From Aquarana catesbeiana (Eukaryota > Chordata > Amphibia > Anura > Ranidae): a DNA stretch of 64,000 nucleotides. The stretch is from the NCBI RefSeq assembly GCF_042186555.1, contig NC_133325.1, positions 292,522,109-292,586,108 of the forward strand. The letters are read 5' to 3'. The stretch's first letter is position 1, and every line of letters begins with the position of its first letter. Made by a program: the position numbers and the translations under genes. The notes beneath the pieces were generated by a model. The model did not search any database. It was not told the origin of the DNA and saw only the letters and a program-made list of their open reading frames with translations. This document shows positions 24,208 through 35,814 of the stretch, piece by piece.

Positions 24208-24922
24208 GTGCAACATGTTAAAAATGCTATGGTTGCCTCAGCTATTGTATATTTTGCAAAATTCACCAGTATGGATCTCTGGAAAGTGGTTTAAAAAAAT
24301 AGATATGCTGTTTAGAGGGTTGATATGGAAGGGAGGGCACTCCAGGGTAAGCCTACAGATACTACAGTTAGCGACATGTGAGGGCGGTATGGCGGATCCG
24401 CATCCTCAAAACTATTTCCTGGCAGCCCAATTACAACATCTGAGATCAGGTAGTGGTTATGGGGGTAATAATAACATGGAAATAATGATTGTTGGAGCAC
24501 CTCGTAGGTGGATTTTGGAGGTATTAGAGGCTAACTCGTTTATCTATAGGACCCCTACGGTTAAACTAATGTTAAAAGTGTGGAACTTTATTAAGGGCAT
24601 GAAGGGGATGGAGGGGGAAGCGAGGTATAGCCCTTTATGGAATAATAAGAACTATCAGGAACTATTACAGATAGGTAAAATTAAGACTTGGGAATTAAAG
24701 GGGATAGTAAAATTAGAGCAACTATATAACGGTAATATGTTAAAGACCTTTGTTGCTTTAAAGGAGGAATTTGGTATTCCGAATCAGTCATACTTTAACT
24801 ATGTACAGATCAAACACGCACTGCAGGCCCAATTTGAAGAACAGGGCCCGAACTGGTGCCGATCTCCCATGTCTCAAAAGATAGAGAGTACTGAGGGAGC
24901 AAGGGGCCTAATAACAGAATTC
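24193..24922 (+). pseudogene. LINE ORF2, thumb/connector part before the insertion
   Basis: The frame resumes with NMLKMLWLPQLLYILQ, FRGLIWKGG and GGMADPHPQNYFLAAQL, the standard post-RT region of L1/Tx1 ORF2. It reads to GLITEF at 24922, the exact point of the Penelope insertion, and continues after it with YQYICK at 30815 in the same frame. Confidence 0.85.
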
Positions 24923-25151
24923 AAAAAAAGGAAAAGGTTCCCCAGTGGGGTTTTTAGGCAGCACAGAGGAAGGTGGTAGGCCAATGTATGTAAAAATAAA
25001 TAGATTTTATTATACAAAAATAGCTTCAACACACTGGTTAAAAAATGAGCTCCAATACAGAGTGTTTACAAATCTCATGACACTCAGCACATGCAATATA
25101 GGCACGTTTTCATGACAACGTTATGTATACATTGACAGTATTAGAGATGTG

Positions 25152-25198
25152 GCCTGACGCGTTTCGACCTATAAGTTCCAGGTCTTCTTCAAAGGTCA
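25152..25198 (-). ncRNA. Hammerhead-like motif in left Penelope arm
   Basis: Inverse copy of the motif at 30466-30512, same sequence and same degenerate box 1. Confidence 0.45.
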
Positions 25199-27347
25199 AT
25201 CTGCTAAAATTGTACAATAAAGGTGCATATGTCAGAAAAGGTTAAATATATAGATTTCAAAACAGGTATACCATATATTGACATGACATAATTACCCAAT
25301 GATGAGTGTCCTATGCGAGAGGCTTTCTGTAGGAGAGGTCCCCTTAAAAACAAAAGATTGCCTGTTCGTTTTCCCCTAGAGATCCCATGGCACCACCGCT
25401 ACAGCCTCCAATCCCAGGGGAAGGTCCCAAAAGATGTGGCTTACGAGAGATCACACAGTGAAGCGCCCCCTATCTGTAGCACGGACTTCGCGGCCAATCA
25501 GGTGGGGAGGACACCTGCAGCAACAACCCAGGAAGGAAAAGACAATTTGGAAAAATATGCATTATATGCACTCCAAAGTTGAATCCAGAGAATATATCCA
25601 TATATCAGCCCAGGTGTAAGATACCATGGATACATGTGTACACCCATTAAGCGAGTCAAAACCTTGTTGTGCTGAATGTATGTGTGTGTATGAAATCAAC
25701 ACACATATGTATATATACATATATATGTGTCCATACGCATGTCCATACATATCATTTATAATTAAACTTTTATCATGGAGAATATCTCTAGATACATGCA
25801 TAAGGTATATCAAAGTGGTAAAGAAAAAAGAAATTAATTTTGTAGAAACACCTCAGCCATGTAGGTGAGGGGTATGAATAGACTAATCAATGCTGGTGGT
25901 AGGGAGTGACAATTAGAGGTGAAGTGTGAGGAAAAGTGTGGGAGCAAAAACAAACCGTGAGTCCCTAGTGTGTGCAACAGAAGTGTGTAGAGAGTGAACA
26001 CACAAAAAGTGTCATGCAGTACCAAAATAGGTGATGGGTGAATAAAACAGGAGAAAAAATAATAAAAAAGTGCCCACGTGTAGGGAAACTCAGTAGATAA
26101 AATATATTACCTAATAAACAAGTGAAGATAACATGTAAAAACCGCACTGTGTTGCCCTATGTGCTTGCAATCATTTGTGACCTGACCCGGGATTGGTCAC
26201 AACCTTGAACTGGGCTCCGTAAACGCCCGTCCAAGTTGACATTTAGCAAGTCTGAAAGTATAAGGTAAAAAGAATATATTGTATACATTCAAACATTTAA
26301 AATGGGTATAGGGTCATTGTAATAGACCGAGTATTATATCAATATGGACAGCAGCAGTGCGGAGACATATTATCATAGTATGTACTTACAAAGTGAGACT
26401 GCAAGAGAAGCCACCAACCAGACGGAAAGATTCTAGATGTGATATGAAGAGTGGGAGGGTATATGTGCCCTAGATTAGGGGCGTGTATCCGACGAGGGTT
26501 GATTGGTGACAGGTGCAGACGCCTCCCCATCTGGTAGGACCAAACGAAGGAAACCGTGCTGAGGGGCATGGCAGCCAAATGGCAGCCTCGTGTGGCCCCC
26601 CCGGCGTTCGGGGCGGGTCGAAACTCCGTCAGCTGACGTCATCGCCGTCGCAATCGCGTGACGCATCCGCATCACGTGGCACGCGCGGGGCCCCGCGCAT
26701 GCGCAGTGAGCGGAAACGTCCGGGGATGTCCCCGAACGCCGCCGGCAAGGAGGAAATCCCCAACATGGTAGCCAGGACCAGCCTGGGTGTCCAATGGGGG
26801 AAGGGGGGAGGAGGCGCCGGCTATGCCGATGGCCCTCCCTCCCCCCCTACCTTGCCGGGAAGACACATCTGGGGAGAAAGAACCCTGGTAAGAGGGCAGC
26901 AGCAGCGGTCATGATGACAGCTCTTGTGGAGGGGGCGAACAGGACATAGGGGAAACACAGGGCTCAATTGGTATACAAGATTGAAAGGGAAAATACATAT
27001 GAACTAACGGTCCATCGCATATATGGACACATCATCCTATACTAATGCATACATTGATTGGCAGAAAAAGTTAAAAGTTATTAACATGAGGTATCCATAT
27101 ATGTAGAATCAATTCACATGCCTAGGTATATAGAAGACAAAACACATAATAAAATATAAAAATTATATGCAAAAAAGAGAAATTTTTTTTTATTTTTTAA
27201 ATACATAAATGTCGTAAATACCATTAGACTGCCAGGGGAAAAGGGGAAGGGAAGAGAGGCAAAAAGAGAATGTTCGGAGATGGAACAAGGGGGAGGCTCA
27301 TAACAGACAAGATTACTCCATGTTGCCTGCAGGGGGCCAGAAGGGCT

Positions 27348-27795
27348 TTACTGAGTCTTGCCCGAAACAAACCCTTTTAGGAATGGGGCAAATGAGATGG
27401 CCTCATTTAATCCCGGGGGCGAGGTGGCATTTCATTTAAATATCCACCTCTGTTCGTGTTGCAACAGGGTTTTGTTCCAATCACCACCTCGATTTGGTAT
27501 ATGTACCCGATCGAGAGCGGTGAAGGACACTTTTGGCATTCTATAGTTGTGTACTGACACTACATGTCGGCCTAATGGTAAATAATAGTTGCCAATCTGC
27601 ATGTGATAGATGTGCTTAGACATCCGACGATGGAATTCCTGCTTGGTCTTACCGACATAGTAAGCACCACACTCACATGACATAAGGTATACAATACCTC
27701 GTGTTTGGCAATTAGTGAAGTGTTTAGGCTTGAATAGTGCCCCATTTGGAAGATGGAAGATTTTATCACGTCTGATGTATTGGCAAAATGAACAG
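27348..27795 (-). pseudogene. Penelope-like GIY-YIG endonuclease domain, left copy
   Basis: Mirror image of the right copy. The minus strand encodes CSFCQYIRRDKIF, LPNGALFKPKHF, RGIVYLMSCECG and YYVGKTKQEFHRRM, ending WIFK followed by an in-frame UGA, then PPGLNEAISF to a stop at 27348. The apparent start further upstream lies in the spacer and is not original. RT is missing. Confidence 0.8.
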
Positions 27796-27805
27796 AACAA
27801 AGCGA

Positions 27806-28316
27806 GTTTAAGGATGAACAAAAAAGATCCAAACACTGTTCAACTTTGGGGTCTTTTCCCTGCGGACACTGTTCATTTTGCCAATACATCAGACGTGATA
27901 AAATCTTCTGTCTTCCAAATGGGGCACTATTCAAGCCTAAACACTTCACTAATTGCCAAACACGAGGTATTGTATACCTTATGTCATGTGAGTGTGGTGC
28001 TTACTATGTCGGTAAGACCAAGCAGGAATTCCATCGTCGGATGTCTAAGCACATCTATCACATGCAGATTGGCAACTATTATTTACCATTAAGCCGACAT
28101 GTAGTGTCAGTACACAACTATAGAATGCCAAAAGTGTCCTTCACCGCTCTCGATCGGGTACATATACCAAATCGAGGTGGTGATTGGAACAAAACCCTGT
28201 TGCAACACGAACAGAGGTGGATATTTAAATGAAATGCCACCACGCCCCCGGGATTAAATGAGGCCATCTCATTTGCCCCATTCCTAAAAGGGTTTGTTTC
28301 GGGCAAGACTCAGTAA
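27806..28316 (+). pseudogene. Penelope-like GIY-YIG endonuclease domain, right copy
   Basis: The frame enters from the truncated 5' end with DEQKRSKHCSTLG and a cysteine motif PCGHCSFC (about 27856-27880). The GIY-YIG hallmark follows: GIVY at 27966, YYVGKT about ten residues later, then FHRRMSKH (Arg) and LLQHEQRWIF (conserved Glu). An in-frame UGA at 28230-28232 precedes the last 27 codons (PPGLNEAISF...) ending at 28314-28316. Penelope-like elements couple RT to this nuclease, which cuts target DNA. The same UGA in both arms means it predates the duplication. Confidence 0.85.
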
Positions 28317-28839
28317 AGCCCTTCTGGCCCCCTGCAGGCAACATGGAGTAATCTTGTCTGTTATGAGCCTCCCCCTTGTTCCATCTCTGAACATTCTCTT
28401 TTTGCCTCTCTTCCCTTCCCCTTTTCCCCTGGCAGTCTAATGGTATTTACGACATTTATGTATTTAAAAAATAAAAAAAAATTTCTCTTTTTTGCATATA
28501 ATTTTTATATTTTATTATGTGTTTTGTCTTCTATATACCTAGGCATGTGAATTGATTCTACATATATGGATACCTCATGTTAATAACTTTTAACTTTTTC
28601 TGCCAATCAATGTATGCATTAGTATAGGATGATGTGTCCATATATGCGATGGACCGTTAGTTCATATGTATTTTCCCTTTCAATCTTGTATACCAATTGA
28701 GCCCTGTGTTTCCCCTATGTCCTGTTCGCCCCCTCCACAAGAGCTGTCATCATGACTGCTGCTGTTGCCCTCTTACCAGGGTTCTTTCTCACCAGATGTG
28801 TCTTCCCGGCAAAGTAGGGGGGGAGGGAGGGCCATCGGC

Positions 28840-29115
28840 ATAGCCGGCGCCTCCTCCCCCCTTCCCCCATTGGACACCCAGGCTGGTCCTGGCTACCATG
28901 TTGGGGATTTCCTCCTTGCCGGCGGCGTTCGGGGACATCCCCGGACGTTTCCGCTCACTGCGCATGCGCGGGGCCCCGCGCGTGCCACGTGATGCGGATG
29001 CGTCACGCGATTGCGACGGCGATGACGTCAGCTGACGGAGTTTCGACCCGCCCCGAATGCCGGGGGGGCCACACGAGGCTGCCATTTGGCTGCCATGCCC
29101 CTCAGCACGGTTTCC
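28840..29115. promoter_or_regulatory. CpG-rich block in the Penelope arm (mirror at about 26550-26825)
   Basis: This is a short GC/CpG-rich stretch within otherwise AT-rich DNA, including TGACGTCA-like and GCGCATGCGC motifs. It is a plausible promoter for the element, since Penelope transcription starts within the LTR-like region. Function is inference only. Confidence 0.35.
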
Positions 29116-30465
29116 TTCGTTTGGTCCTACCAGATGGGGAGGCGTCTGCACCTGTCACCAATCAACCCTCGTCGGATACACGCCCCTAATCTAGGGCACA
29201 TATACCCTCCCACTCTTCATATCACATCTAGAATCTTTCCGTCTGGTTGGTGGCTTCTCTTGCAGTCTCACTTTGTAAGTACATACTATGATAATATGTC
29301 TCCGCACTGCTGCTGTCCATATTGATATAATACTCGGTCTATTACAATGACCCTATACCCATTTTAAATGTTTGAATGTATACAATATATTCTTTTTACC
29401 TTATACTTTCAGACTTGCTAAATGTCAACTTGGACGGGCGTTTACGGAGCCCAGTTCAAGGCTGTGACCAATCCCGGGTCAGGTCACAAATGATTGCAAG
29501 CACATAGGGCAACACAGTGCGGTTTTTACATGTTATCTTCACTTGTTTATTAGGTAATATATTTTATTTACTGGGTTTCCCTACACGTGGGCACTTTTTT
29601 ATTATTTTTTCTCCTGTTTTATTCACCCATCACCTATTTTGGTACTGCATGACACTTTTTGTGTGTTCACTCTCTACACACTTCTGTTGCACACACTAGG
29701 GACTCAAGGTTTGTTTTTGCTCCCACACTTTTCCTCACACTTCACCTCTAATTGTCACTCCCCACCACCAGCATTGATTAGTCTATTCATACCCCTCACC
29801 TACATGGCTGAGGTGTTTCTACAAAATTAATTTCTTTTTTCTTTACCACTTTGATATACCTTATGCATGTATCTAGAGATATTCTCCATGATAAAAGTTT
29901 AATTATAAATGATATGTATGGACATGCGTATGGACACATATATATGTATATATACATATGTGTGTTGATTTCATACACACACATACATTCAGCACAACAA
30001 GGTTTTGACTCGCTTAATGGGTGTACACATGTATCCATGGTATCTTACACCTGGGCTGATATATGGATATATTCTCTGGATTCAACTTTGGAGTGCATAT
30101 AATGCATATTTTTCCAAATTGTCTTTTCCTTCCTGGGTTGTTGCTGCAGGTGTCCTCCCCACCTGATTGGCCGCGAAGTCCGTGCTACAGATAGGGGGCA
30201 CTTCACTGTGTGATCACTCGTAAGCCACATCTTTTGGGACCTTCCCCTGGGATTGGAGGCTGTAGCGGTGGTGCCATGGGATCTCTAGGGGAAAACGAAC
30301 AGGCAATCTTTTGTTTTTAAGGGGACCTCTCCTACAGAAAGCCTCTCGCATAGGACACTCATCATTGGGTAATTATGTCATGTCAATATATGGTATACCT
30401 GTTTTGAAATCTATATATTTAACCTTTTCTGACATATGCACCTTTATTGTACAATTTTAGCAGAT

Positions 30466-30512
30466 TGACCTTTGAAGAAGACCTGGAACTTATAGGTCGA
30501 AACGCGTCAGGC
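30466..30512 (+). ncRNA. Hammerhead-like motif in right Penelope arm
   Basis: TTGAAGA (box 1, changed from CTGATGA), perfect 5-bp stem II GACCT/AGGTC with a 9-nt loop, then GAAAC and CGCGTC. The inverse copy is at 25152-25198. Stem II and GAAAC are well formed while box 1 is degenerate. Confidence 0.45.
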
Positions 30513-30814
30513 CACATCTCTAATACTGTCAATGTATACATAACGTTGTCATGAAAACGTGCCTATATTGCATGTGTGAGTGTCATGAGATTTGTAAACA
30601 CTCTGTATTGGAGCTCATTTTTTAACCAGTGTGTTGAAGCTATTTTTGTATAATAAAATCTATTTATTTTTACATACATTGGCCTACCACCTTCCTTTGT
30701 GCTGCCTAAAAACCCCACTGGGGAACCTTTTCCTTTTTTTGTCTTGACCAATAGGGGTGAGCAGCACTCCCTTCCCTCCCTCGTGTCCTTCCTTTTTCTT
30801 TAATAACAGAATTC

Positions 30815-31435
30815 TACCAATACATTTGTAAAAACAGTAGGGAAGGTCCAGATAAACTTAAGTGCAGAAGGGAATGGGAAAGGGACCTGGGGACAATACC
30901 GGATACTCAATGGAAAGAGATTCTGGAGGGGGGTCACCAGGTGTCGGTCTCACCGGCCCAGAAATTCTCACATCTACTGCTCCTGCATAGGGCATATTAT
31001 ACCCCTAAAAAACTGTTCAAGTATGGGAGAAGGGTAAACGCTGATTGTCCAAGATGTCAAAATACAGGAGATATGTTACATATGATATGGAAGTGCCCCA
31101 AGCTATTTCGCTATTGGACGGAAGTAGTGGAGAATATAAATAAGGTTTTCGATCTAAACCTAAATATAGACCCGAAATTATGTGTTTTGGGGGCAGTGGG
31201 AAATTTGGGTAATGGAAAGGCTAAGAGTAAAGTGGTGCGGAGATGCCTTTATCAGGCAAGAAAGGAAATAGCTAGGAGATGGCAAGCAGAGAAACCCCCT
31301 TCAGTAGAGGATTGGGTTAGATCGGTCTCAGAAACAATAGGGAAGGAAAAGACAGTTTATGCTAGAGGAGGGAATATAAAGAAATTTAAAAAAATCTGGA
31401 CTCCATGGATTGAGAAGGTAGAACATCTTAGATAG
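30815..31435 (+). pseudogene. LINE ORF2 C-terminal domain
   Basis: The frame continues directly from before the insertion: YQYICKNSREG, KFSHLLLLHRAYYTPKKL, then a zinc-type motif CPRCQNTGDMLHMIWKC, the conserved C-terminal Cys/His segment of L1/Tx1 ORF2. It ends at 31435. This part is undamaged. An internal GTG at 30941 is not a start. Confidence 0.85.
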
Positions 31436-31737
31436 AGTATGAGGGAAAAAAGAGGATAGGAAAAAGTATAAGATCCAAGTTTAAAGTAGAGATGTGCGTG
31501 CAGGTAACTAAGATATAGAGTGGGCTGACCACCAGGCTTATAGTTCTGTGTAAAGGGGGGTATAAAAGGGAAGAAAGTTAGCAGAATATACCCGGTAGGG
31601 TGGACATGTACATCTTGTAGTGAAGTAGATGATTGGGTTACTATGAGGTTTTATGTACATTGTTTAATATGAGATGTGATGTATTTTGTATGAAGATGAA
31701 TAAAAAGTATTGAATTTAAAAAAAAAGAGGTAGAAGT

Positions 31738-32293
31738 TGGGGGTGGTAAAAACAACTCAACCATGTGATTTTACCGTCCCTCCAACCTGACATGTGAACA
31801 AGCCTTTGGTTCACATCTGTGTTGATGCATGCAGCAGGTAGAGGCAGCCCATTCATTTCAGTGGGCTTCCCTACCCGCAGAAATGCAGGGAAAGAATTCT
31901 CCAACCCTTTTTTTAAATTGCACCGCACCAAAAGCACCCCTTGTGTGGGATACCATAAAGAGCAGATCATTTGTCTGTGTGTCAAGAATGAGCGTAATTT
32001 TGTGCGTGTTTTGCAACACACAGTAATGTGAACCAAGCCTTGAAGAAGGGTGTCTCAAGACTGACAATACTTTTCAATGGCGTCCCAACTGGAAAAAGGC
32101 TGAGAAACACTGGCCCAAGCAATTATTGGCCAATAGTCCAGTCCACACACTATAAAAGGCTAATTTCCCAGTAGAGCTGATTAATGTAGTGTGCTGCTAC
32201 TACTTTGTGCTTTATACAGCACTCAGTGCTATATACAGTATTATACTCAGTGCTGTATATTTGCTATTGAAACTTTGCAGTGAATTTCAGTTT
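31738..32293. other. Continuation of repeat DNA after the LINE
   Basis: It resumes the sequence interrupted at 19058. It contains a hairpin-rich repeat with GTTCACAT/ATGTGAAC motifs (31795-32036) typical of a MITE, but ends are not clear. Confidence 0.35.
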
Positions 32294-33650
32294 ACAGTTT
32301 GTGGTTAGGGAGGGCAGGTGGCGTAGCGTGGGTTGTCAGCTCGCGGGGCAAGGCAAGTAATTTGCGCCCCCTAACCTATGGACTTTTAGCACTCCCTGAG
32401 TCCCTTCCACTAGTACAGTATTAAACCCCTTATGGTACATTTTAGAATTATTAATACATATATATGTGGTCTTTGTAGTGTAATTAACCATTATACTGGT
32501 GGTCCTTACCTCACCTTAATAATGGGGGCCCAGTGACTGGTATGCCTACTCTGCTGCTGTGTACGTGCTATGAAATGGTAATGCAAAGGGTTCCTCCACT
32601 CACAGCCTGAGCCTCTGATTGGCTGCCCACAACCTTTTATTTTTGGTTGAATTTGAGACATCTCTTTGACTACAGTAGTCAAAGAAATATCTTCTATGGT
32701 TAAACCAATAATAAAAGGCTGCAGGCAGCCAATCAGAGGCTCAGGCTGTAAATAGTGAGGAACCCTTGTATACAGCAGAGCAGGCAGCCAATAATAACTC
32801 TGACATAAGGTAGCGGGAAATAAAGAAGAGACACCTGGGGATGGAAAGGGTGTCCCTTCTTTCCTCAGATTTTTTTACCAACCCCACTTGGAGCCATTGG
32901 GGGATACGTGAGCTCAGGCTCTGAATGCAGAGGTCTGGAGCCCTCAATAATGTGTCACAGCAGAGCAGCCATCTATTAACCCCTATGTCATTTACATAGG
33001 GGTTATTGCCTGGTTGCTCTGCTGCAATGGATTATTAAGTGCTCCTCATGAGATGAGAGAGAGAGAGAGAGTGATGGGGGGATGAGATAAAGAGGGGGGT
33101 TAGAGAGAGACCACTAGCCCTATCCCTGTCTGCAGTCCCTCCTGTGCCAGTCCCTGTTTGTAGATAGCTGTGTCATGTCCAGTACCTTCCATGCCAGCAG
33201 TAGAGGTATACATGGACTGTCCCAGATACTGATCTCTGGCCTCCCACCAGTTCTCATCCTCCTACAGTTTGTGGTTAGGGAGGGTTGGTGGCATAGCATG
33301 GGTTGTCAGCTCATGGGGCAAGGCGAGTAATTTGTGCCCCCTAACCCATGGAAATCTAGCACTCCCTGAGTCCCTTCCACTAGTACAGTATTAAACCCCT
33401 TATGGTACATTTTAGGATTACTCATATATATATATGTGGTCTTTGTAGTTTATTTAACTATTATACTGGTGGTCCTTACCTTACCTTAGGAATGGGGGCC
33501 CAGGGACTGTTATGCCTGCTCTGCTGCTGCGTATGTGCTGTGGCATGGAAATGCAAAGGGTTCCTCCACTCACAGCCTGAGACACTGATTGGTTGCCCAC
33601 AGCCTTTTATTTTTGGTTGAATGTGAGGCATCTCTTTGACTACAGTAGTC
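32294..33650. repeat. Direct duplication, 970-bp period
   Basis: 32294-32681 is repeated at 33264-33650 with about 93% identity (GTTTGTGGTTAGGGAGGG to GACTACAGTAGTCAAA). The intervening 580 bp holds the hairpin at 32585-32768 and a (GA)n patch at 33056-33070. Confidence 0.75.
32585..32768. mobile_element. Hairpin MITE-like element
   Basis: The left arm AAGGGTTCCTCCACTCACAG and following sequence pair with the right arm ending GAGGAACCCTT. TTTGACTACAGTAGTCAAA is a perfect central palindrome. The second direct repeat contains only the left half. Confidence 0.55.
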
Positions 33651-33654
33651 AAAA

Positions 33655-33985
33655 GGTCATTAGTAACAAGTTATTTTCTGTGTTTTTTTTTGCCCCTGTT
33701 TTGGCAAGTTATTAGCTTTTTTTGTCTCTGCTGCTTCCAACGCTCACTTATTGGTTGTTTTGGCAAAATCTACCTTCTATTCCCTTTCTTTGTAAATCCC
33801 TTAACTTTTAGATTAGTTAATGGGCATTATGTTGACTCCCATTGATTTTAATGGGGTTTGGATTCAGCATCCAAACTTTAATAATGTTTGCCGTACTGAA
33901 CCCGAGTACCTTCAATTCATCACTATAAATTACAGTCATTAGGATACATAATTTAAATGGCCTCTGCCTGAGCTACAGGAAAGTT
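33655..33985. other. No recognisable feature
   Basis: T-rich non-coding sequence between repeat blocks. Nothing supportable seen. Confidence 0.3.
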
Positions 33986-33997
33986 TGTTTGGGACTT

Positions 33998-34293
33998 TAA
34001 ATACACTTCTATGTACATTCAATTAGGAACAAACCAAGAGTTTTATATATAAAAAACTCAATTTTATTTTATACCATTTAAAATATTAGAGAGATGCAGC
34101 ACCAACACAGCTGACTAAACTACATCACATTAACAAATGCACTAATCCTCCATAGGGGATTAGTGCATTGGCTAATGTGAAGTATTTTAGGCAGCTCTCT
34201 GATATTTTAAACTGTATAAAATAAAATTGTATTTTTTATATATAAAACTCTTTGGTTCGTTCCTATTTGAGTATACTTAGAAGTGTATTTAAA
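33998..34293. mobile_element. Palindromic MITE
   Basis: The arm TTTAAATACACTTCTATGTA... pairs with ...TACTTAGAAGTGTATTTAAA over about 90 bp at each side, with a second inner palindrome around ATGCACTAATCC...GGATTAGTGCAT. Non-coding. Confidence 0.7.
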
Positions 34294-35490
34294 GGAGTTG
34301 TAAAGTGTATTTGTGTGTAGCAGCCTCCCCAGCACTCCCTAATACTTACCTGAGCCCATCTCTCTCCAGTGATGTCCACAAATGTCTAAGCCATCTGGGA
34401 CACTCCTCCCAATTGGCTGAGACACTGCAGCAGCAACATTGGCTCCTGCAGCTGTCACTCAAAGTAAGTCAGCCAATCAGGGGAGAGAGGGGGCGGGTCG
34501 GGGCTCCATGTCTGAATGGACACACTGAGCTGTGACTCGGCCTGGTGCCCCCATAGGAAGCTGCTGACCGTGGGGGCACTTGATAGGAGGGAGGGGCCAG
34601 GAGCAACAAAGAGGGGCCCGAGAAGAGGAGGATCTGGGCTGCTCAGTGCAAAACCAGCTGCATAGAGGAGGTAAGTATAACATGTGTGTCACGGAACGCC
34701 CCACACTCCGCTTGAGTGCTTCCGTTAGTATACCACTTCCTCCCAGTCTGGATATAGATATCAGATATTCCAACCGCTCCGAGCACAAAACAAGATGAGA
34801 CTTGCTTAGCTGCTAACATGGACTCATTTTTGAGAACCAGAATACAAGACTTTTTATACAGTAGAAGAGGAGGTTCCCCCTCCTGCTCATATTACTCTAA
34901 CAATACACCTGTAACAAATTAACATGAGCTAATTAACTAATCCATTTAAGCAGCTGTGTGCCTGTCAGGATTTCACTACAGGTCAGACTTGTTGTCACCG
35001 AGCTTCACACAGTATATTATACATTATCATAAGTACAACCGCAGGACATTTTCTCACAATAGCAGGAGCTCCACTAGGAGTTGGCCCGGCTCCTACATTG
35101 TACAGAGGACAATGTGATCAGCTCTCTCAATTAACTAACATGTTGAGTTCAGAATCAAACAAACCAAGAATAGTCTCTACATACATCCTGTGAGATATTG
35201 TGGACAAATATCACTGTCCCATTTTAAGTAGTCCAAGATATATTTTCTCACTCACCCTGTGCCAGGATAGCACAGGGTGACTTAGACATAAGAGATGTAT
35301 TGGGAGCTGAAACAAGGGCATCCCATACTTTTCAAGGGATTCTGGGTTCCACGGGCCCTCCCGTCACAATGTGTGTTATTTATTTTTTTTAAACAAGACT
35401 TTACAATCCTTTTACAGTCCCAAACGGAGTTTCCTTTTCCTCCAATTTAATCATACCAGGATGACACTTCTATGCCAATATGGTTAGGTT
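34294..35490. repeat. Non-coding repeat split by a solo LTR
   Basis: The segments 34294-34686 and 35369-35490 are contiguous once the solo LTR is removed. The latter part matches 45505-45650 (ATTTTTTTTAACAAGACTTTACAATC... ATGGTTAGGTTGAT), which acts as an empty-site reference for the LTR insertion. Confidence 0.65.
34687..35368 (-). mobile_element. Solo LTR (family 1), 682 bp
   Basis: Bounded by TGTCACGG and CCGTCACA (TG...CA) with a 5-bp TSD, ATGTG (34682-34686 and 35369-35373). The related copy at about 45520 lacks this insertion. It matches the LTRs at 53507-57134 and 59013-60106 along its length. Orientation is taken from those LTRs, whose element lies on the minus strand. Confidence 0.85.
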
Positions 35491-35499
35491 GATACAAAA

Positions 35500-35810
35500 T
35501 GTCCAGATGAAGCTACGCATCTCTATTGCGAAACGTGTTGATGTCATCACACGCCCGAGATGCCCCCCTCACATCCCCTTTTATGTTGCAAAGATTAAGC
35601 AGAGAGACTTCCTGGTTGTGCAGACTCAGCGGCTGTTTGCATGCATACTGGCAAGATTGGCTCCCACAGGCAGAGGACGCAGTGACGGGTTGGCCATACA
35701 GCCTAGCATTCTGCTCAGTACCCAATCTGGGATCAACACGGAGCGCATCAATCCCTTTGGGGACTATGTGGTTGGTTGAAGATTTAAGACATGTGTAGGA
35801 GTGGTAAAGT
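35500..35810 (+). mobile_element. Penelope-like fragment with hammerhead-like motif
   Basis: At 35511-35552 CAGATGA, a stem-like spacer and GAAACGTGTTGATG resemble the hammerhead core seen elsewhere in the window. The retrovirus is inserted about 260 bp downstream; A/T-rich tail-like sequence at 45265-45330 may be the other side of the same fragment. Weakly supported. Confidence 0.3.
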
Positions 35811-35814
35811 ACTG

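Larger units (their letters stand above)
24923..30800. mobile_element. Palindromic Penelope-like insertion (two head-to-head copies)
   Basis: A 14-bp TSD, TAATAACAGAATTC (24909-24922 and 30801-30814), bounds the insert. The left arm 24923-27795 is the inverse of the right arm 27869-30740, each about 2.87 kb with only scattered differences. A 73-bp spacer (27796-27868) separates them and a unique 60-bp tail (30741-30800) follows the right arm. Both arms read outward: GIY-YIG coding end, long UTR with CpG-rich block, hammerhead-like motif, A/T-rich end. The unit is a 5'-truncated Penelope-like element with an inverted second copy, an arrangement reported for this class of retroelement. Confidence 0.85.
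19073..31723 (+). mobile_element. Full-length Tx1/L1-type LINE with nested Penelope insertion
   Basis: It is flanked by a perfect 14-bp TSD, AAAGAGGTAGAAGT (19059-19072 and 31724-31737). Order: 5' UTR 19073-19924, ORF1 19925-20985, G-rich spacer 20986-21808, ORF2 21809-31435, 3' UTR and A-rich tail (AATAAA-like signal at about 31699). Removing the 5.9-kb insertion at 24923-30800 leaves an element of about 6.8 kb, normal for L1-clade LINEs. The ORFs carry only a handful of frameshifts, so it is a comparatively recent insertion. Tx1 versus other L1-clade branches is inferred from ORF2 features and would need a tree. Confidence 0.85.

Noticed and set aside
26513..26914. Open frames through the CpG-rich block of the Penelope arms (mirror at 28765-29151)
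   Set aside because: GC-rich DNA with few stops on both strands; no homology to RT or nuclease and mirrored in both arms.
27432..27836. ATG at 27836 as a true start for the left GIY-YIG copy
   Set aside because: It lies in the 73-bp spacer, which belongs to the right copy read in reverse; the original 5' coding part of the left copy is missing.
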